Source: Anaerobaca sp035448545
GTDB lineage: Bacteria > Planctomycetota > Phycisphaerae > Sedimentisphaerales > Anaerobacaceae
Length of the DNA stretch: 64,000 nt
Direction of reading: 5' to 3'
NCBI GenBank assembly: GCA_035448545.1
Contig: DAOTJE010000005.1
Location: forward strand, 62,001 to 126,000
Below the pieces are notes generated by a model that was not told the DNA's origin, made no database searches, and saw nothing but the letters and a program-made list of their open reading frames with translations. The translations under genes and the position numbers were made by a program. Below are positions 35,032 to 44,537 of this stretch, piece by piece (position 1 is the stretch's first letter; the number at the start of each line of letters is the position of its first letter).

Positions 35032-36021
35032 ATGGCGACAGATGTGAAGCAGATCGGCGAGATGGTGCAGGCCAAGAGCGAGTTTGTCCGAACGCTGCTG
35101 AGCGAGATTGACAAGGTGATCGTGGGCCAGCGCTACATGCTCGAACGGATGCTCATCGGGCTGCTGGCTAACGGGCACATCCTGCTGGAGGGCGTCCCGG
35201 GCCTGGCCAAGACGCTGGCGGTGACGGTGCTGTCGAAGGCCATCGACGCCGAGTTTCGCCGGATTCAGTTCACTCCTGACCTCCTGCCGGCCGATCTTAT
35301 CGGAACCCAGATCTACCGCCAGAGCGACGGGCAGTTCTACACACGCAAGGGTCCGATCTTCGCCAACATCATTCTGGCCGACGAGATCAACCGCGCCCCG
35401 GCCAAGGTCCAGAGCGCTCTGCTCGAATCCATGCAGGAGCGGCAGGTCTCGATCGGAGAGGAGACTTTCGCGCTGCCGACGCCGTTCCTGGTGCTGGCGA
35501 CGCAGAACCCCATCGAGCAGGAGGGGACGTATCCGCTGCCGGAGGCGCAGTTGGACCGGTTCATGCTGAAGCTGAAGATCGACTACCCGGACAAGAACCA
35601 GGAACGTCAGATTCTGGATCGCATGGCGGTGACAGACAAGAAACTGAACGTCCGGGCGGTGATCAAGCCGTCCGATATCGCCGAGGTCCGCTCGATCATC
35701 GATGAGATCTACATCGACGACAAGGTCAAGGACTACATCGTCGATATCGTCTGCGCGACGCGCGACCCGCAGAAGTATGGCCTGAAACTGTCCAACCTCA
35801 TCAGTTACGGCGCCTCGCCGAGGGCGACGATCTATCTGGCGGTGGCGGCTAAGGCCCACGCGTTCATCCAGCAGCGCGGCTACGTGACCCCGCAGGACGT
35901 CAAGAGCATCGGACCCGACGTCCTGCGACATCGTGTGATCGTCAGCTACGAGGCGGAGGCGGAAGACAAGACCAGCGAGGACATCATCAAGACGATCTTC
36001 GACAGTATCGAAGTGCCATAG
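35032..36021 (+). CDS. moxR: MoxR-family AAA+ ATPase
   Basis: A 329-aa AAA+ chaperone-like ATPase. Walker A is GVPGLAKT and Walker B is ILADEINRAP. Sensor-like ATQNPIEQEG and arginine-finger region EAQLDRFMLKL follow, with the C-terminal lid containing GASPRATI. MoxR proteins work with VWA-domain partners in cofactor or complex maturation. Here it heads a run with DUF58 and five bat genes, the classic MoxR-Bat arrangement. GGGGAAA precedes the ATG; the upstream open frame is discounted for lack of a ribosome site. Confidence 0.95.
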   Translation: MATDVKQIGEMVQAKSEFVRTLLSEIDKVIVGQRYMLERMLIGLLANGHILLEGVPGLAKTLAVTVLSKAIDAEFRRIQFTPDLLPADLIGTQIYRQSDGQFYTRKGPIFANIILADEINRAPAKVQSALLESMQERQVSIGEETFALPTPFLVLATQNPIEQEGTYPLPEAQLDRFMLKLKIDYPDKNQERQILDRMAVTDKKLNVRAVIKPSDIAEVRSIIDEIYIDDKVKDYIVDIVCATRDPQKYGLKLSNLISYGASPRATIYLAVAAKAHAFIQQRGYVTPQDVKSIGPDVLRHRVIVSYEAEAEDKTSEDIIKTIFDSIEVP

Positions 36022-36025
36022 GAAG

Positions 36026-36117
36026 ATCAAAGTGCAAAATGGAAAATGCAAAATTGAGGAGGTCATCCGCCTGTGGCGGATTCCGCCATTTTGACCTTTG
36101 ATATTTGATTTTTGCTT
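36026..36117. repeat. AT-rich inverted repeat with GC hairpin core (moxR-DUF58 gap)
   Basis: Arms built from ATCAAAGTGCAAAATGG-like words and their inverse (CATTTTGACCTTTGATAT). The core is a perfect hairpin ATCCGCC-TGT-GGCGGAT (36065-36081) preceded by GGAGGTC. The element fills the gap and leaves the next gene without a ribosome site. Confidence 0.7.
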
Positions 36118-36125
36118 TGCTCCAG

Positions 36126-37001
36126 ATGATTTCCGAAGAACTCATCAAACGAATCCGGCAGATTCAGATCTACACCTCGCGGGCGGTGGATGCCAGCTTT
36201 GCGGGCCAGTACGAGAGCGTGTTCAAGGGCCGCGGCATGCAGTTCGACGAGGTCCGCGAGTACATGCCGGGCGATGAGATTCGCACGATCGACTGGAACG
36301 TCACCGCGCGGACGGGACGGCCCTTCGTCAAGCGGTTCGTCGAAGAGCGCGAGATGACGGTGTTGTTCGCGGTGGACCTGAGCGCCTCGGGCGAGTTTGG
36401 GACGGTCAGCAAGCTCAAGAATGAGCTGGCCGCCGAGTTCTGCGCCGTGCTGGCCTTCGCGGCCGCCAAGAACAACGACAAGGTGGGGCTGCTGATCTTC
36501 ACCGACCGGATCGAATTGTTCATCCCGCCCAAGAAGGGCAGCCGCCACATCCTGCGGCTGATTCGCGAACTGCTGGGCTTCACGATGCCCAGACGCCGGA
36601 CGAACATTCCTCTGGCGCTGGACTACATCGCCAAGGTAGTCCGCAAACGGGCGACGGTGTTCCTGGTCAGCGACTTCATCGAGACGGGCTTCCAGAAACC
36701 GCTGAGCCTGCTGAACAAGCGGCATGATGTGATCGCGGTGCCCGTCCGCGACCGTGTGGAGATGGCCATGCCGGCGGTCGGCCTGATCGAAGTGGAGGAT
36801 GCCGAGACCGGGCAGATCATGCTGGTGGACACGTCGAGCCGTCGCTTTCGAGCGCAGTACGGCGAGTACAGTTCGCGTCGATTCAATGAGCTGAAGAACA
36901 CACTTCGGTCCGCGAACGTCGACCTGATCCCGATCGCGACGGACCGGCCGTACATCAACGACCTGATTCAGTTTTTTCACATGCGGCATCGCCGGCGTTA
37001 G
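36126..37001 (+). CDS. DUF58 domain protein (VWA-like)
   Basis: A 291-aa cytoplasmic protein with the DUF58 signature around residues 42-60 (REYMPGDEIRTIDWNVTART) and a following VWA-like fold (VLFAVDLSASGEF, then VFLVSDFIETGF). It is a standard MoxR partner. The MIDAS motif is D-x-S-A-S rather than D-x-S-x-S-M. The ATG at 36126 is chosen by family start; no Shine-Dalgarno is seen because the repeat ends just before it. Confidence 0.9.
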   Translation: MISEELIKRIRQIQIYTSRAVDASFAGQYESVFKGRGMQFDEVREYMPGDEIRTIDWNVTARTGRPFVKRFVEEREMTVLFAVDLSASGEFGTVSKLKNELAAEFCAVLAFAAAKNNDKVGLLIFTDRIELFIPPKKGSRHILRLIRELLGFTMPRRRTNIPLALDYIAKVVRKRATVFLVSDFIETGFQKPLSLLNKRHDVIAVPVRDRVEMAMPAVGLIEVEDAETGQIMLVDTSSRRFRAQYGEYSSRRFNELKNTLRSANVDLIPIATDRPYINDLIQFFHMRHRRR

Positions 37002-37042
37002 GGTCGGCGCCAACATCGGGGGACGTGGAGACAGACAAGACG

Positions 37043-38434
37043 ATGGCAGAGAAACTCGATTTTTCGCTTCCTGCGAAGCGGCCGCAGAGTTCGATCGCCG
37101 GCACGCTGACCGTGCTGCTTCTGGTGACCCTGACGGCGCTGGCGGTCGCGAATCTGGCGACGACGCTGCGGAACAAGCAGCCGCCGGCCGGGCAGACGCC
37201 GCAAGGGCTCTCGGCCGACCAGGTCAAGGCGCTGGCCACCCGGCTGGACCAGAGAGGTCTGCATCAGGAGGCGGCGGGATTATGGCGTGACTACGCCGCG
37301 ACGCCCGCTTTGACGGAGGCTGAGCGAGCCAGGGCGCTCTTCCACGCGGGCGTCTCGCTCGAAAAGGCCGGGCAGTTCGCCCAGGCCATCGAGCAGTATT
37401 ATCGCAGCGAAACGACCGCCGCGCTCGACGAACTCCGTACCCAGATCAACACGCACGTCAAGCAGTGTTTCGAATCGCTGGGCAACTTCGCGGCCCTGCG
37501 CTACGAGCTGATGGACCGAACGAGCCTGAATCCATCCGACCCGGCAGGAGGCAAGGTCGTCGCGGAGATCGGGCCCGAGAAGATCACCGAGGCCCAGCTC
37601 GACGCGATCGTCCAGCGCGGCATCGAGAATCAACTGGCCTCCGTCAAGGCCTTCATGCCACCGGAACAGCTCAACGAGCAGAAGAAACGCCTGCTGGAGC
37701 AGTATCGTGCGCCGCAGGCGAAGCAGCAGTTTCTGCAAGGCTGGCTGGCCCAGGAGATCCTGTATCGGCAGGCCCTGGACGAAGGGCTGGCGGACAAGCC
37801 TGAGACGAAGCAGGTGCTGGCGGACGTGACGCGAAGCGTGCTCAGTCAGCAGTTGATGGACGAGAAGCTGGCCTCGAAGGTCAATCTGACCGAAACGGAC
37901 CTCCAGACATACTACTCGGCGAACAAGGGCAAATACGTCGAGCCGGCCAAGGCGAGGATCAGTCACATTCGTGTGGCCGATGAGGATCGGGCGGCGGATG
38001 TTCTCAGGCGGATCGGCAACGGTGAGGATTTTGTTGCGCTGGCAAAGGAGTTTTCCACGGATGACGCCACAAAGGGCGACGGCGGCGCGATAGCCGATGA
38101 TATCCTCGAAGGCGCGTACGTTCCCGGCATCGGCGACGCCAATGAGATCAACAGGGCCATCTTTGCGGCGGCCGCGCCGGCGGTGCTTACCCAGGCGTTC
38201 CAGACCGACAAAGGCTGGGAGATTGTCAAGGTCCATGAGAAGCATCCCGAGCGCCAGAAACCGTTCGAGGAGGTCCGCCAGCAGGTGATGCAGGAACTGC
38301 TGCGCCGCAAGCAGCAGGAGGTGCAGCAGGACTATATTAAGGAGATGATGGATAAGTACAACGTGATTATCCACACGTCGGTTCTGGCTCCGGCGCCGCC
38401 GACGGATTCGCAGGAGCCACCGACGCAGAAATGA
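37043..38434 (+). CDS. Membrane-anchored peptidylprolyl isomerase (parvulin/SurA-like)
   Basis: A 463-aa protein with a single N-terminal membrane anchor (about residues 18-40: AGTLTVLLLVTLTALAVANL). A TPR-like helical region (70-150) and SurA/PrsA-type chaperone helices follow. The parvulin domain is around 310-410 (KARISHIRVADEDRA, FVALAKEFSTDDA, GWEIVKVHEK) and the tail is Pro-rich. It likely folds or matures extracytoplasmic parts of the Bat complex. A GTG at 37025 is an alternative start. The stop overlaps the next ATG by 4 bp. Confidence 0.85.
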   Translation: MAEKLDFSLPAKRPQSSIAGTLTVLLLVTLTALAVANLATTLRNKQPPAGQTPQGLSADQVKALATRLDQRGLHQEAAGLWRDYAATPALTEAERARALFHAGVSLEKAGQFAQAIEQYYRSETTAALDELRTQINTHVKQCFESLGNFAALRYELMDRTSLNPSDPAGGKVVAEIGPEKITEAQLDAIVQRGIENQLASVKAFMPPEQLNEQKKRLLEQYRAPQAKQQFLQGWLAQEILYRQALDEGLADKPETKQVLADVTRSVLSQQLMDEKLASKVNLTETDLQTYYSANKGKYVEPAKARISHIRVADEDRAADVLRRIGNGEDFVALAKEFSTDDATKGDGGAIADDILEGAYVPGIGDANEINRAIFAAAAPAVLTQAFQTDKGWEIVKVHEKHPERQKPFEEVRQQVMQELLRRKQQEVQQDYIKEMMDKYNVIIHTSVLAPAPPTDSQEPPTQK

Positions 38435-39495
38435 CCGCCTCTCGCAAGACAATCCGGATTGCCCTGCTCGTTTTTGCGGGCATGCTGGCGCTCGGCGCCG
38501 GGTGTCGACGCGACTCGGATCGCGCCGAGGCGAAGACCGCGTTCGAAGTGGACAAGGTGTACGAGCGCGGGCCGGTGACGGTGCACGTCCGGTTGGACAA
38601 GACGAAGATCACCATCGCCCAGACCGTGCTGCTGCAATTCGAGGCGACGGTGGGGCCGGGCTACGAGATTCAGATGCCCAAGGTCGATGAAGCGCTTCAG
38701 GACTTCGGGCTGGTCAGTTGGGACCATCCGGGTGAGCGACTCGATGAGGAGAATAACGTGGTCACGACGTACCAGTATCGCCTGGAGCCGTTTCTCTCAG
38801 GCACCTACGAAATCCCGGCGTTTACCTTCACGTTTCACGACGTCAACGAGCCGGACGCCAAACACGAGCTGCGCAGCGAGCCGGTCGCGGTGGAGGTTAC
38901 CAGCTTGCTGGGCGAAGACCGGGCCAAGCTCGTGATCGAGGACATCGAGGGCGTGGTGGCGATGCCGAGGCAGGCGGCGACCTGGTGGGTCCGGCTGCTG
39001 GTCGGCGTCGGTGTCGCTCTGGCGGCAGCGGGCGCTGTGGCGTGGTTCCTGCTGCGTCGGGCGAGCAGGCTCAAGGTGCAGCGCATTCTTCGGCCGGCCC
39101 ATGAGATTGCCTACGCGCGGTTGCGCGCCCTGGTGGCCGAGAAGCTCGTGGAGGCCGGCCGGATCAAGGAATTCTACGAGCGGATCAGCGGCATTCTGCG
39201 GTACTACATCGAGGATCGCTTCGACCTGCACGCGCCCGAACGCACGACCGAGGAATTCCTGGACGAGCTGCGGCGGACGGAAGTCTTGCAAAGTCCCGAC
39301 AAGAACGTGCTGGGCGAGTTCCTGACGCATTGCGACCTGGTGAAGTTCGCCCAACACGCGCCGACGACGGAACAGATTCAGCGCGCGTTCGATCTGGTCA
39401 AGGATTTCATCGAGCGGACCCGGTCGGACGAACGGCAGGTCGACGTGACGGACAGGGTGCAGACGGCCGAACCAGCCGCCGCGGAGGTAGTGTAG
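38431..39495 (+). CDS. Lipoprotein with BatD-like Ig domain and DUF4381-like tail
   Basis: A 354-aa protein. The signal peptide with lipobox LALGAGC precedes an Ig-like domain (residues 45-160, KITIAQTVLLQFEATVG). A membrane helix follows (about 185-210: WVRLLVGVGVALAAAGAV), then a cytoplasmic helical domain (HEIAYARLRALVAEKL, FYERISGILRYYIEDRF). This layout matches the small BatD/DUF4381 proteins that sit with DUF58 and batA in MoxR operons. ATGA coupling with the PPIase gene; batA starts right after its stop. Confidence 0.75.
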   Translation: MTASRKTIRIALLVFAGMLALGAGCRRDSDRAEAKTAFEVDKVYERGPVTVHVRLDKTKITIAQTVLLQFEATVGPGYEIQMPKVDEALQDFGLVSWDHPGERLDEENNVVTTYQYRLEPFLSGTYEIPAFTFTFHDVNEPDAKHELRSEPVAVEVTSLLGEDRAKLVIEDIEGVVAMPRQAATWWVRLLVGVGVALAAAGAVAWFLLRRASRLKVQRILRPAHEIAYARLRALVAEKLVEAGRIKEFYERISGILRYYIEDRFDLHAPERTTEEFLDELRRTEVLQSPDKNVLGEFLTHCDLVKFAQHAPTTEQIQRAFDLVKDFIERTRSDERQVDVTDRVQTAEPAAAEVV

Positions 39496-40587
39496 ATGCA
39501 GTGGTACACACCCTGGGCTCTTCTGTTGTTGCTGGTGCTGCCCTTGCTGGGCTATCGGATGCTGCGCGAGAAGCGATCGGCCGCCGTGAAGTTCCCCAGC
39601 CTGATCGATATGCGGGCCTGCCCCGTCTCCTGGCGGCTTCGCCTGCGGCCGGTCCTGGTGGTGGCGCGGCTATTGTGTCTGGCCCTGCTGATCCTGGCGC
39701 TGGCCCGGCCGCGCAAGGGGACGGTTCTCTCGGAGATTTCGACCGAGGGGGTGGCTCTGGAAGTGGTGGTCGACCGCTCGGGCAGCATGGCGGCCGAGAT
39801 GGACTACGAGGGCCAGAAGCTCGACCGCCTCGAAGTGGTCAAGCGCGTCTTCGCCGATTTTGTCGAAGGCGATAAGAAAGGCCTCGGCGGCCGCCCAGGC
39901 GACCTGATCGGGCTAATCACGTTCGCGCGGTACGCCGACACGGTCTGCCCGCTGGTGCTCAGCCACAACATCGTGGCCGAGTTCCTCAAGAAGACGGAGA
40001 TCGTCAACATCCGCAGCGAGGATGGGACTGCGATCGGGGACGCGATCGCGTTGGCTGCCGCCCGCCTGAAGAAGGCCGAGGAGGAGCTTCAACGCCGCAA
40101 CGCGCAGTTGGGGTTCGGAGAGACCGAATCCCCCAAAGGCGAACGCGGCGGCTTCGAGATCAAGAGCAAGGCCATCGTTCTGCTGACCGATGGACGCAAC
40201 AACGTGGGTGACTGCGACCCGCTGGCGGCGGCGGAACTCGCGGCCAAGTGGGGGATCAAGATCTACACGATAGGGATCGGATCGGCCCAGTCTTTCGCGA
40301 CGGTTCAGACGATGCTCGGGACGTTCCGCATGCCGACGCAGGACGATCTGGACGAGGGTCTGCTCAAAGCGATCGCCGAGAAGACCGGAGGGTTTTACAG
40401 CCGGGCGACCGACGCCGCATCCCTGCGCGAGGTCGTCAAGCGGATCGATGCTTTGGAGAAGACAAAGGTCAAATCGGTGCAGTACACGCAGTACGCCGAG
40501 CGCTTCGGGCGCTGGACGCTGCCGGCGCTGGTATTGCTCATGCTGGAGATGCTGGCCGGCTGCACGGTCTTTCGAAAAATACCGTAG
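39496..40587 (+). CDS. batA: BatA-like VWA protein
   Basis: A 363-aa membrane protein with N-terminal helices (PWALLLLLVLPLLGY, LLCLALLILALARP), a von Willebrand A domain with an intact MIDAS (DRSGSM, GTAIGDAIA, LLTDGRNN), and a C-terminal helix (WTLPALVLLMLEML). The VWA domain faces the periplasm. The stop of the preceding gene directly abuts the ATG. Best assigned by its place in the moxR-DUF58-bat order. Confidence 0.9.
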   Translation: MQWYTPWALLLLLVLPLLGYRMLREKRSAAVKFPSLIDMRACPVSWRLRLRPVLVVARLLCLALLILALARPRKGTVLSEISTEGVALEVVVDRSGSMAAEMDYEGQKLDRLEVVKRVFADFVEGDKKGLGGRPGDLIGLITFARYADTVCPLVLSHNIVAEFLKKTEIVNIRSEDGTAIGDAIALAAARLKKAEEELQRRNAQLGFGETESPKGERGGFEIKSKAIVLLTDGRNNVGDCDPLAAAELAAKWGIKIYTIGIGSAQSFATVQTMLGTFRMPTQDDLDEGLLKAIAEKTGGFYSRATDAASLREVVKRIDALEKTKVKSVQYTQYAERFGRWTLPALVLLMLEMLAGCTVFRKIP

Positions 40588-40624
40588 ATATGGGACGAGG
40601 GTGCGAGAGGAAGGCAGGATCACC

Positions 40625-40800
40625 CGATGGAAATCCGAAATGCGAATCTCGAAGCTCGAAACAAGCATGAATGACCGAAATCCAAGATCCAAGGCGCTGT
40701 CTCCAACGGCTGCTCCGCCGAAGGCGGGTTTCTGCCATTGTGATTTTGGTCCTTTGGACTTGTTTCGGATTTCGGGTTTCGTGCTTCGAGTCTTGCAGGA
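40625..40800. repeat. Degenerate inverted repeat between batA and batB
   Basis: The left arm carries CGAAGCTCGAAACAAGC and similar words; the right arm has their inverse (ACTTGTTTCGGATTTCGGG). The core hairpin is CCGCC-GAA-GGCGG (40715-40727), followed by a CCATT-type block as in the other two bat-operon copies. It is closest to the guaB-guaA element in arm sequence. Confidence 0.7.
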
Positions 40801-40817
40801 GTCTGTGACGCAGGCTT

Positions 40818-41834
40818 ATGAATCTGGGCAATGAGAAGGCGTTGTGGCTGTTGTTTCTGGTTCCGGCGGTGCTGGTGCCTGTCTATGCGTGGTGTTTTTG
40901 GCGCAAGGCGCAAGCGCTGCGGACGTTGGCCAGTTGTGAGATGCTCGCGAAGATTAACAACAGCGTCAGTTTGGGCCGGCAGGTGTTGAAAGCGGTTCTC
41001 CTCGTGCTCGCGTTCGTGCTGATTGTGCTGGCGCTGACGGAGCCGAAGTGGAATCCGCAACCCCAGCAGATACGCCGGCAGGGACGTGACGTCGCGATCG
41101 TGCTCGACACCAGCCGGTCCATGCTCGCCGAAGACATCAAGCCCAATCGCCTGGAGCGGTCCAAGATTGCCATCGCTGACCTGCTGGAGGTGCTCAAGGG
41201 CGATCGCGTCGCCATCGTGACGTTTGCGGGCAACGCGACGGTCAAGTGCCCGTTGACGCAGGATTATGCGTTCGTGCGGATGGTGCTGGCGGACATCTCG
41301 ACCGAGAGCACCAACCGGGGTGGCACGATGATCGGCGACGCGATCCGTAAGGCCACCGAGGAGGTATTCGACAAGCAAAGCCGCGAGTTCAAGGACATGA
41401 TTCTCATCACCGACGGCGAGGACCATGACAGCTTTCCTGTCGAAGCGGCCAGGAAGGCAGCCGAAGAGGGCATCCGCATCATCGCCATCGGCCTGGGCGA
41501 CGACCAGACCGGGTCACGCATCCCGATCACGGGTCCCGACGGCCAGACCACCTTCCTGAAATACCAGGGCCAGGAGGTCTGGTCCAAGCTCGACAGCGAC
41601 ACGCTACGCGAGGTGGCCTATGCCACCGATGGGGGCAAGTACCTCTCGGTGTCGCCGGGTACGACGATGGACCTGGGCATGATCTACGACAACCTGATCG
41701 CCTCCGCCGCCCGGCGCGAGCTGGAGTCGATGACGATGATGAAATACGATGAGAAATTCCAGATTTTCGTGGCGTTTGCCATTGGACTGTTGATTGGCGA
41801 GGCGTTGCTCAGTGAACGCAGGAAAGCGGCTTAG
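40818..41834 (+). CDS. batB: BatB-like VWA protein
   Basis: A 338-aa membrane protein of the same plan as BatA: two N-terminal helices (LLFLVPAVLVPVYAW, VLLVLAFVLIVLAL), a VWA domain with MIDAS DTSRSM, GGTMIGDAI and LITDGEDHD, and a C-terminal helix (FAIGLLIGEALL). It probably pairs with BatA. It follows the repeat directly and overlaps batC. Confidence 0.9.
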   Translation: MNLGNEKALWLLFLVPAVLVPVYAWCFWRKAQALRTLASCEMLAKINNSVSLGRQVLKAVLLVLAFVLIVLALTEPKWNPQPQQIRRQGRDVAIVLDTSRSMLAEDIKPNRLERSKIAIADLLEVLKGDRVAIVTFAGNATVKCPLTQDYAFVRMVLADISTESTNRGGTMIGDAIRKATEEVFDKQSREFKDMILITDGEDHDSFPVEAARKAAEEGIRIIAIGLGDDQTGSRIPITGPDGQTTFLKYQGQEVWSKLDSDTLREVAYATDGGKYLSVSPGTTMDLGMIYDNLIASAARRELESMTMMKYDEKFQIFVAFAIGLLIGEALLSERRKAA

Positions 41835-42636
41835 TCTGATTGTGGTCGTGCTGGCGGCGCTGACGCTGACGGCGCGGGCCGAGTCTGCCCGGCAGATGGT
41901 CCGAGAAGGCAACCGGCTCTATGCCGACGGGCAGTACGCCGAGGCGATCAACAAGTACAACGAGGCCGAGGTCGAGCAGCCGGAGGCCCTCGTGCCCAAG
42001 TTCAACAAGGCCAACAGCTACTATCGCCTGGACGATCTCGGCGAGGCGATCGATCTTTATCAGGAGGTCGCCGCCGAGAGCAAAGACATGGCGCTCGTCG
42101 CCAGGGCCAAGTACAACCTGGGCAACTGTTTCTTCCAGCGAGGCGCCAAACAGCGTGATTCCGATCTGCACAAGGCCCTGCAGGACATGGAGACCAGCAT
42201 TACCTACTGGCGGGGCGTGCTGGATATCGACCCGAAGAACGAGAAGGCCGCACGCAATATCGAGGTTGCCCGACTGACGATCAAGGATATCCTCGATCAG
42301 ATCAAGAAGCAGCAGGAAGAGCAACAGCAACAACAGCAGGACCAGCAGGGCCAGCATCAGAATCAGGATCAACAGCAACAAAGCCAGCAGCCTCAGGCGC
42401 AGGACCCGAACCAGCCGCAGGAACAGCAGCCGCAAGGGGCCGATCAGAAGCAGGACCCGAACCAGACGGAGCAGCAGGGGCAGCCGGACCAGAGCTCGCA
42501 AGAGCAGCAGGCACGGCAACAACACGTTGTGCCGGACACCACCGCCCAGGAAATCCTCGACAAAGAGCAGAGACAGAAGGAACAACGCCAGATTCTGCAA
42601 AGAGCGCAGACCCAGAAAGTCGAAAAGGACTGGTAG
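41812..42636 (+). CDS. batC: BatC-like TPR protein with Gln-rich tail
   Basis: A 274-aa protein. Signal peptide RLSLIVVVLAALTLTARA is followed by TPR repeats (residues 25-145: MVREGNRLYADGQYAEAI, PKFNKANSYYR, ARAKYNLGNCFFQRG). A low-complexity tail of about 110 residues is rich in Gln, Pro and Asp. The GTG at 41812, inside the end of batB, is chosen because GGCGAGG lies upstream and it gives a clean signal peptide; a TTG at 41794 is also open. The tail resembles the disordered tails of other BatC/VWA-TPR proteins. Confidence 0.85.
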   Translation: MNAGKRLSLIVVVLAALTLTARAESARQMVREGNRLYADGQYAEAINKYNEAEVEQPEALVPKFNKANSYYRLDDLGEAIDLYQEVAAESKDMALVARAKYNLGNCFFQRGAKQRDSDLHKALQDMETSITYWRGVLDIDPKNEKAARNIEVARLTIKDILDQIKKQQEEQQQQQQDQQGQHQNQDQQQQSQQPQAQDPNQPQEQQPQGADQKQDPNQTEQQGQPDQSSQEQQARQQHVVPDTTAQEILDKEQRQKEQRQILQRAQTQKVEKDW

Positions 42637-42649
42637 GGACCAGCCGAAG

Positions 42650-42757
42650 AATGAAGATGAGAGATCAGACATCCAGTATCAGAGATGTGGAGGTCATCGC
42701 CGCATCGCGGCGATTCCATATTCTTGATTCTTGCTCTTTGCATTTTGCATTTGAGAA
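42650..42757. repeat. Inverted repeat at the batC-batD junction
   Basis: The core is a perfect hairpin ATCGCCGC-ATC-GCGGCGAT (42696-42714) preceded by GGAGGTC, with AT-rich arms (AGATCAGACATCCAG; GCATTTTGCATTTGAG). It has the same architecture as 36026-36117. It overlaps the 5' end of the batD frame. Confidence 0.65.
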
Positions 42758-44537
42758 AGCCCTGGTCTTCATGGCGCTGCTGTCGGCTTTGGCGGGTGGG
42801 GCGTTCGCTCAGGGGCGGACGCGGGTTTACGCGAAGGTCGACTCCGACACCACGATCTATCCCGGGCAGACGTTTACCTACTCGGTGGTCGTGGAGGGGG
42901 GCAAGCCGAGCCGGGTAGACGTCTCCGCCATCGCCCGGTTCAATCCGCAGCGGGCCGGCAGCGGGAGCTCGATCCAGACGATCAACGACCGCACGACCAT
43001 CAGCTATTCGGAGAACTACGCGATCGTAGCGGACAAACCGGGCACAATGGTCCTTCCCGGCGTGACTGTGGTCGTGGACGGCCAAACCTACACCACCAAC
43101 GCCGTCGAGGTGACGGTCTCGGCACCCGGGACGACGGATCGCCTGGATCTGGAAGTGACGCTGTCGGAGACGAAGTGTTACGTGGGCCAGCCGGTGGTGA
43201 TGACGGTACGCTGGATCGTCAAAGCGCAGGTGAAAGACGCTGCGTTCGATGTGCCTGTGCTCAAGTCCGACGATTTCTTCATCGAGGACCCGCCGGATGC
43301 GGCGGGTGCTTACGCCAAAACGGAGGCCACCATTCACGGCGTTCCGGTCGTGGTCTATGAGAATCGCGAGATGATCAAGGGCATGGAGGCCGCGATTGTC
43401 TCGTTCCGCAAGGTCCTGATTCCGAAGAAGCCCGGGACGGTGACGCTCGAACCGGTGACGGTCTCGACGAGCATGGCGACCGGTCGCGTCCGCACGGGCG
43501 ACTTCCTGAACCCGTTCCGAATGAACTACGAGCGGTTCGCGGTGCAGTCGGACGCGATCCCGCTGAACGTGCTGCCCCTGCCCGAGACGGGCCGGCCCAA
43601 AGGGTTCTACGGGCTGGTCGGCCGCTACACGATCGAGGCGTCCGCGACGCCGACCCAGGTCAGTGTAGGCGACCCGATCACGCTGACCATCCGGATCGGC
43701 GGCAATCCGTACCTCAAACCGGTCCAGTGGCCTGACCTGGAAGGTGTGCCCGATCTGGTGGACAACTTCAAGATCCCCAGCGAGAAGGCTTCCCCGCTGG
43801 TGGAGGGTGGACAGAAGGTTTTCACGCAGACGCTGCGGGCCAGCCATGATCGGGTGACAGAGATTCCGGCCATTCCGCTGGTGTATTTCGATCCGGACGC
43901 GGGGGACTACGTGGTGGCCAGGACCAAACCTATCCCGCTGGAGGTGGCGGCGGCCAAGGTGCTGACGGGCGCCGACATCGAAGGTCTGGACGCCGCTCCG
44001 GCCGGACGACAGGTGCAGGCCCTGCGCGAGGGATTCAGCGCCAATTACTACGGTCCGGAGGTCCTGGTCAATCAGGCGTTCTCGCCTGGGGCGGCGCTGA
44101 TCAGCCCCCGTTACCTGGTGCTCTGGTCTGCTCCATTGACGGCGCTGCTCGGCAGTGTGGCGTTTCGTCTGGCGACGCGAACCAGTCCCGATGCGGTGGC
44201 CCGGAAGCGCCGGCGCCGGGCGTGTTCGGAGGCCGTGCAGCGTCTCCGTGCGGTGGCCTCGGCTCCGGCGGGCCAGCGACATGATTTGCTGATCGCGGCC
44301 CTGAGAGGATACGTTGGTGATCGGTTCGACCGCACCGCTGGCTCGCTGACCGCCGACGATTGCTGCAGCATCGTGCGGACGGCGACCGGGGATGCCGATC
44401 TGGCCGACCGGCTCCGGGCGAAGATCTCCGAATTGGAGGCGGCTCGCTATGCGGCGATCCGTGCACCGGCGGATGCGGCCCAGATCGAAGAGGCGATAGA
44501 ACTGGTGCAACGGGTGGAAGAGAAGGTGAAGCGATGA
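42651..44537 (+). CDS. batD: BatD-like membrane protein
   Basis: About 590-628 aa. After a signal-type segment (ALVFMALLSALAGGAFA) come several Ig-like domains (for example TIYPGQTFTYSVVVEG, KCYVGQPVVMTVRWIV). A membrane helix (about 465-490: YLVLWSAPLTALLGSVAF) and a cytoplasmic helical tail follow. The ATG at 42651 lies in the repeat. An ATG at 42771 would leave a signal peptide lacking a basic end, and a TTG at 42738 would give one with a Lys. The true start is unresolved. ATGA coupling with batE. Confidence 0.85.
   Translation: MKMRDQTSSIRDVEVIAASRRFHILDSCSLHFAFEKALVFMALLSALAGGAFAQGRTRVYAKVDSDTTIYPGQTFTYSVVVEGGKPSRVDVSAIARFNPQRAGSGSSIQTINDRTTISYSENYAIVADKPGTMVLPGVTVVVDGQTYTTNAVEVTVSAPGTTDRLDLEVTLSETKCYVGQPVVMTVRWIVKAQVKDAAFDVPVLKSDDFFIEDPPDAAGAYAKTEATIHGVPVVVYENREMIKGMEAAIVSFRKVLIPKKPGTVTLEPVTVSTSMATGRVRTGDFLNPFRMNYERFAVQSDAIPLNVLPLPETGRPKGFYGLVGRYTIEASATPTQVSVGDPITLTIRIGGNPYLKPVQWPDLEGVPDLVDNFKIPSEKASPLVEGGQKVFTQTLRASHDRVTEIPAIPLVYFDPDAGDYVVARTKPIPLEVAAAKVLTGADIEGLDAAPAGRQVQALREGFSANYYGPEVLVNQAFSPGAALISPRYLVLWSAPLTALLGSVAFRLATRTSPDAVARKRRRRACSEAVQRLRAVASAPAGQRHDLLIAALRGYVGDRFDRTAGSLTADDCCSIVRTATGDADLADRLRAKISELEAARYAAIRAPADAAQIEEAIELVQRVEEKVKR

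Noticed and set aside
42300..42530. Gln-codon-rich tract in batC as a microsatellite or CRISPR-like repeat
   Set aside because: The CAG/CAA run is irregular and in frame, coding for a low-complexity tail usual for this type of protein. There are no spacers or constant repeats.
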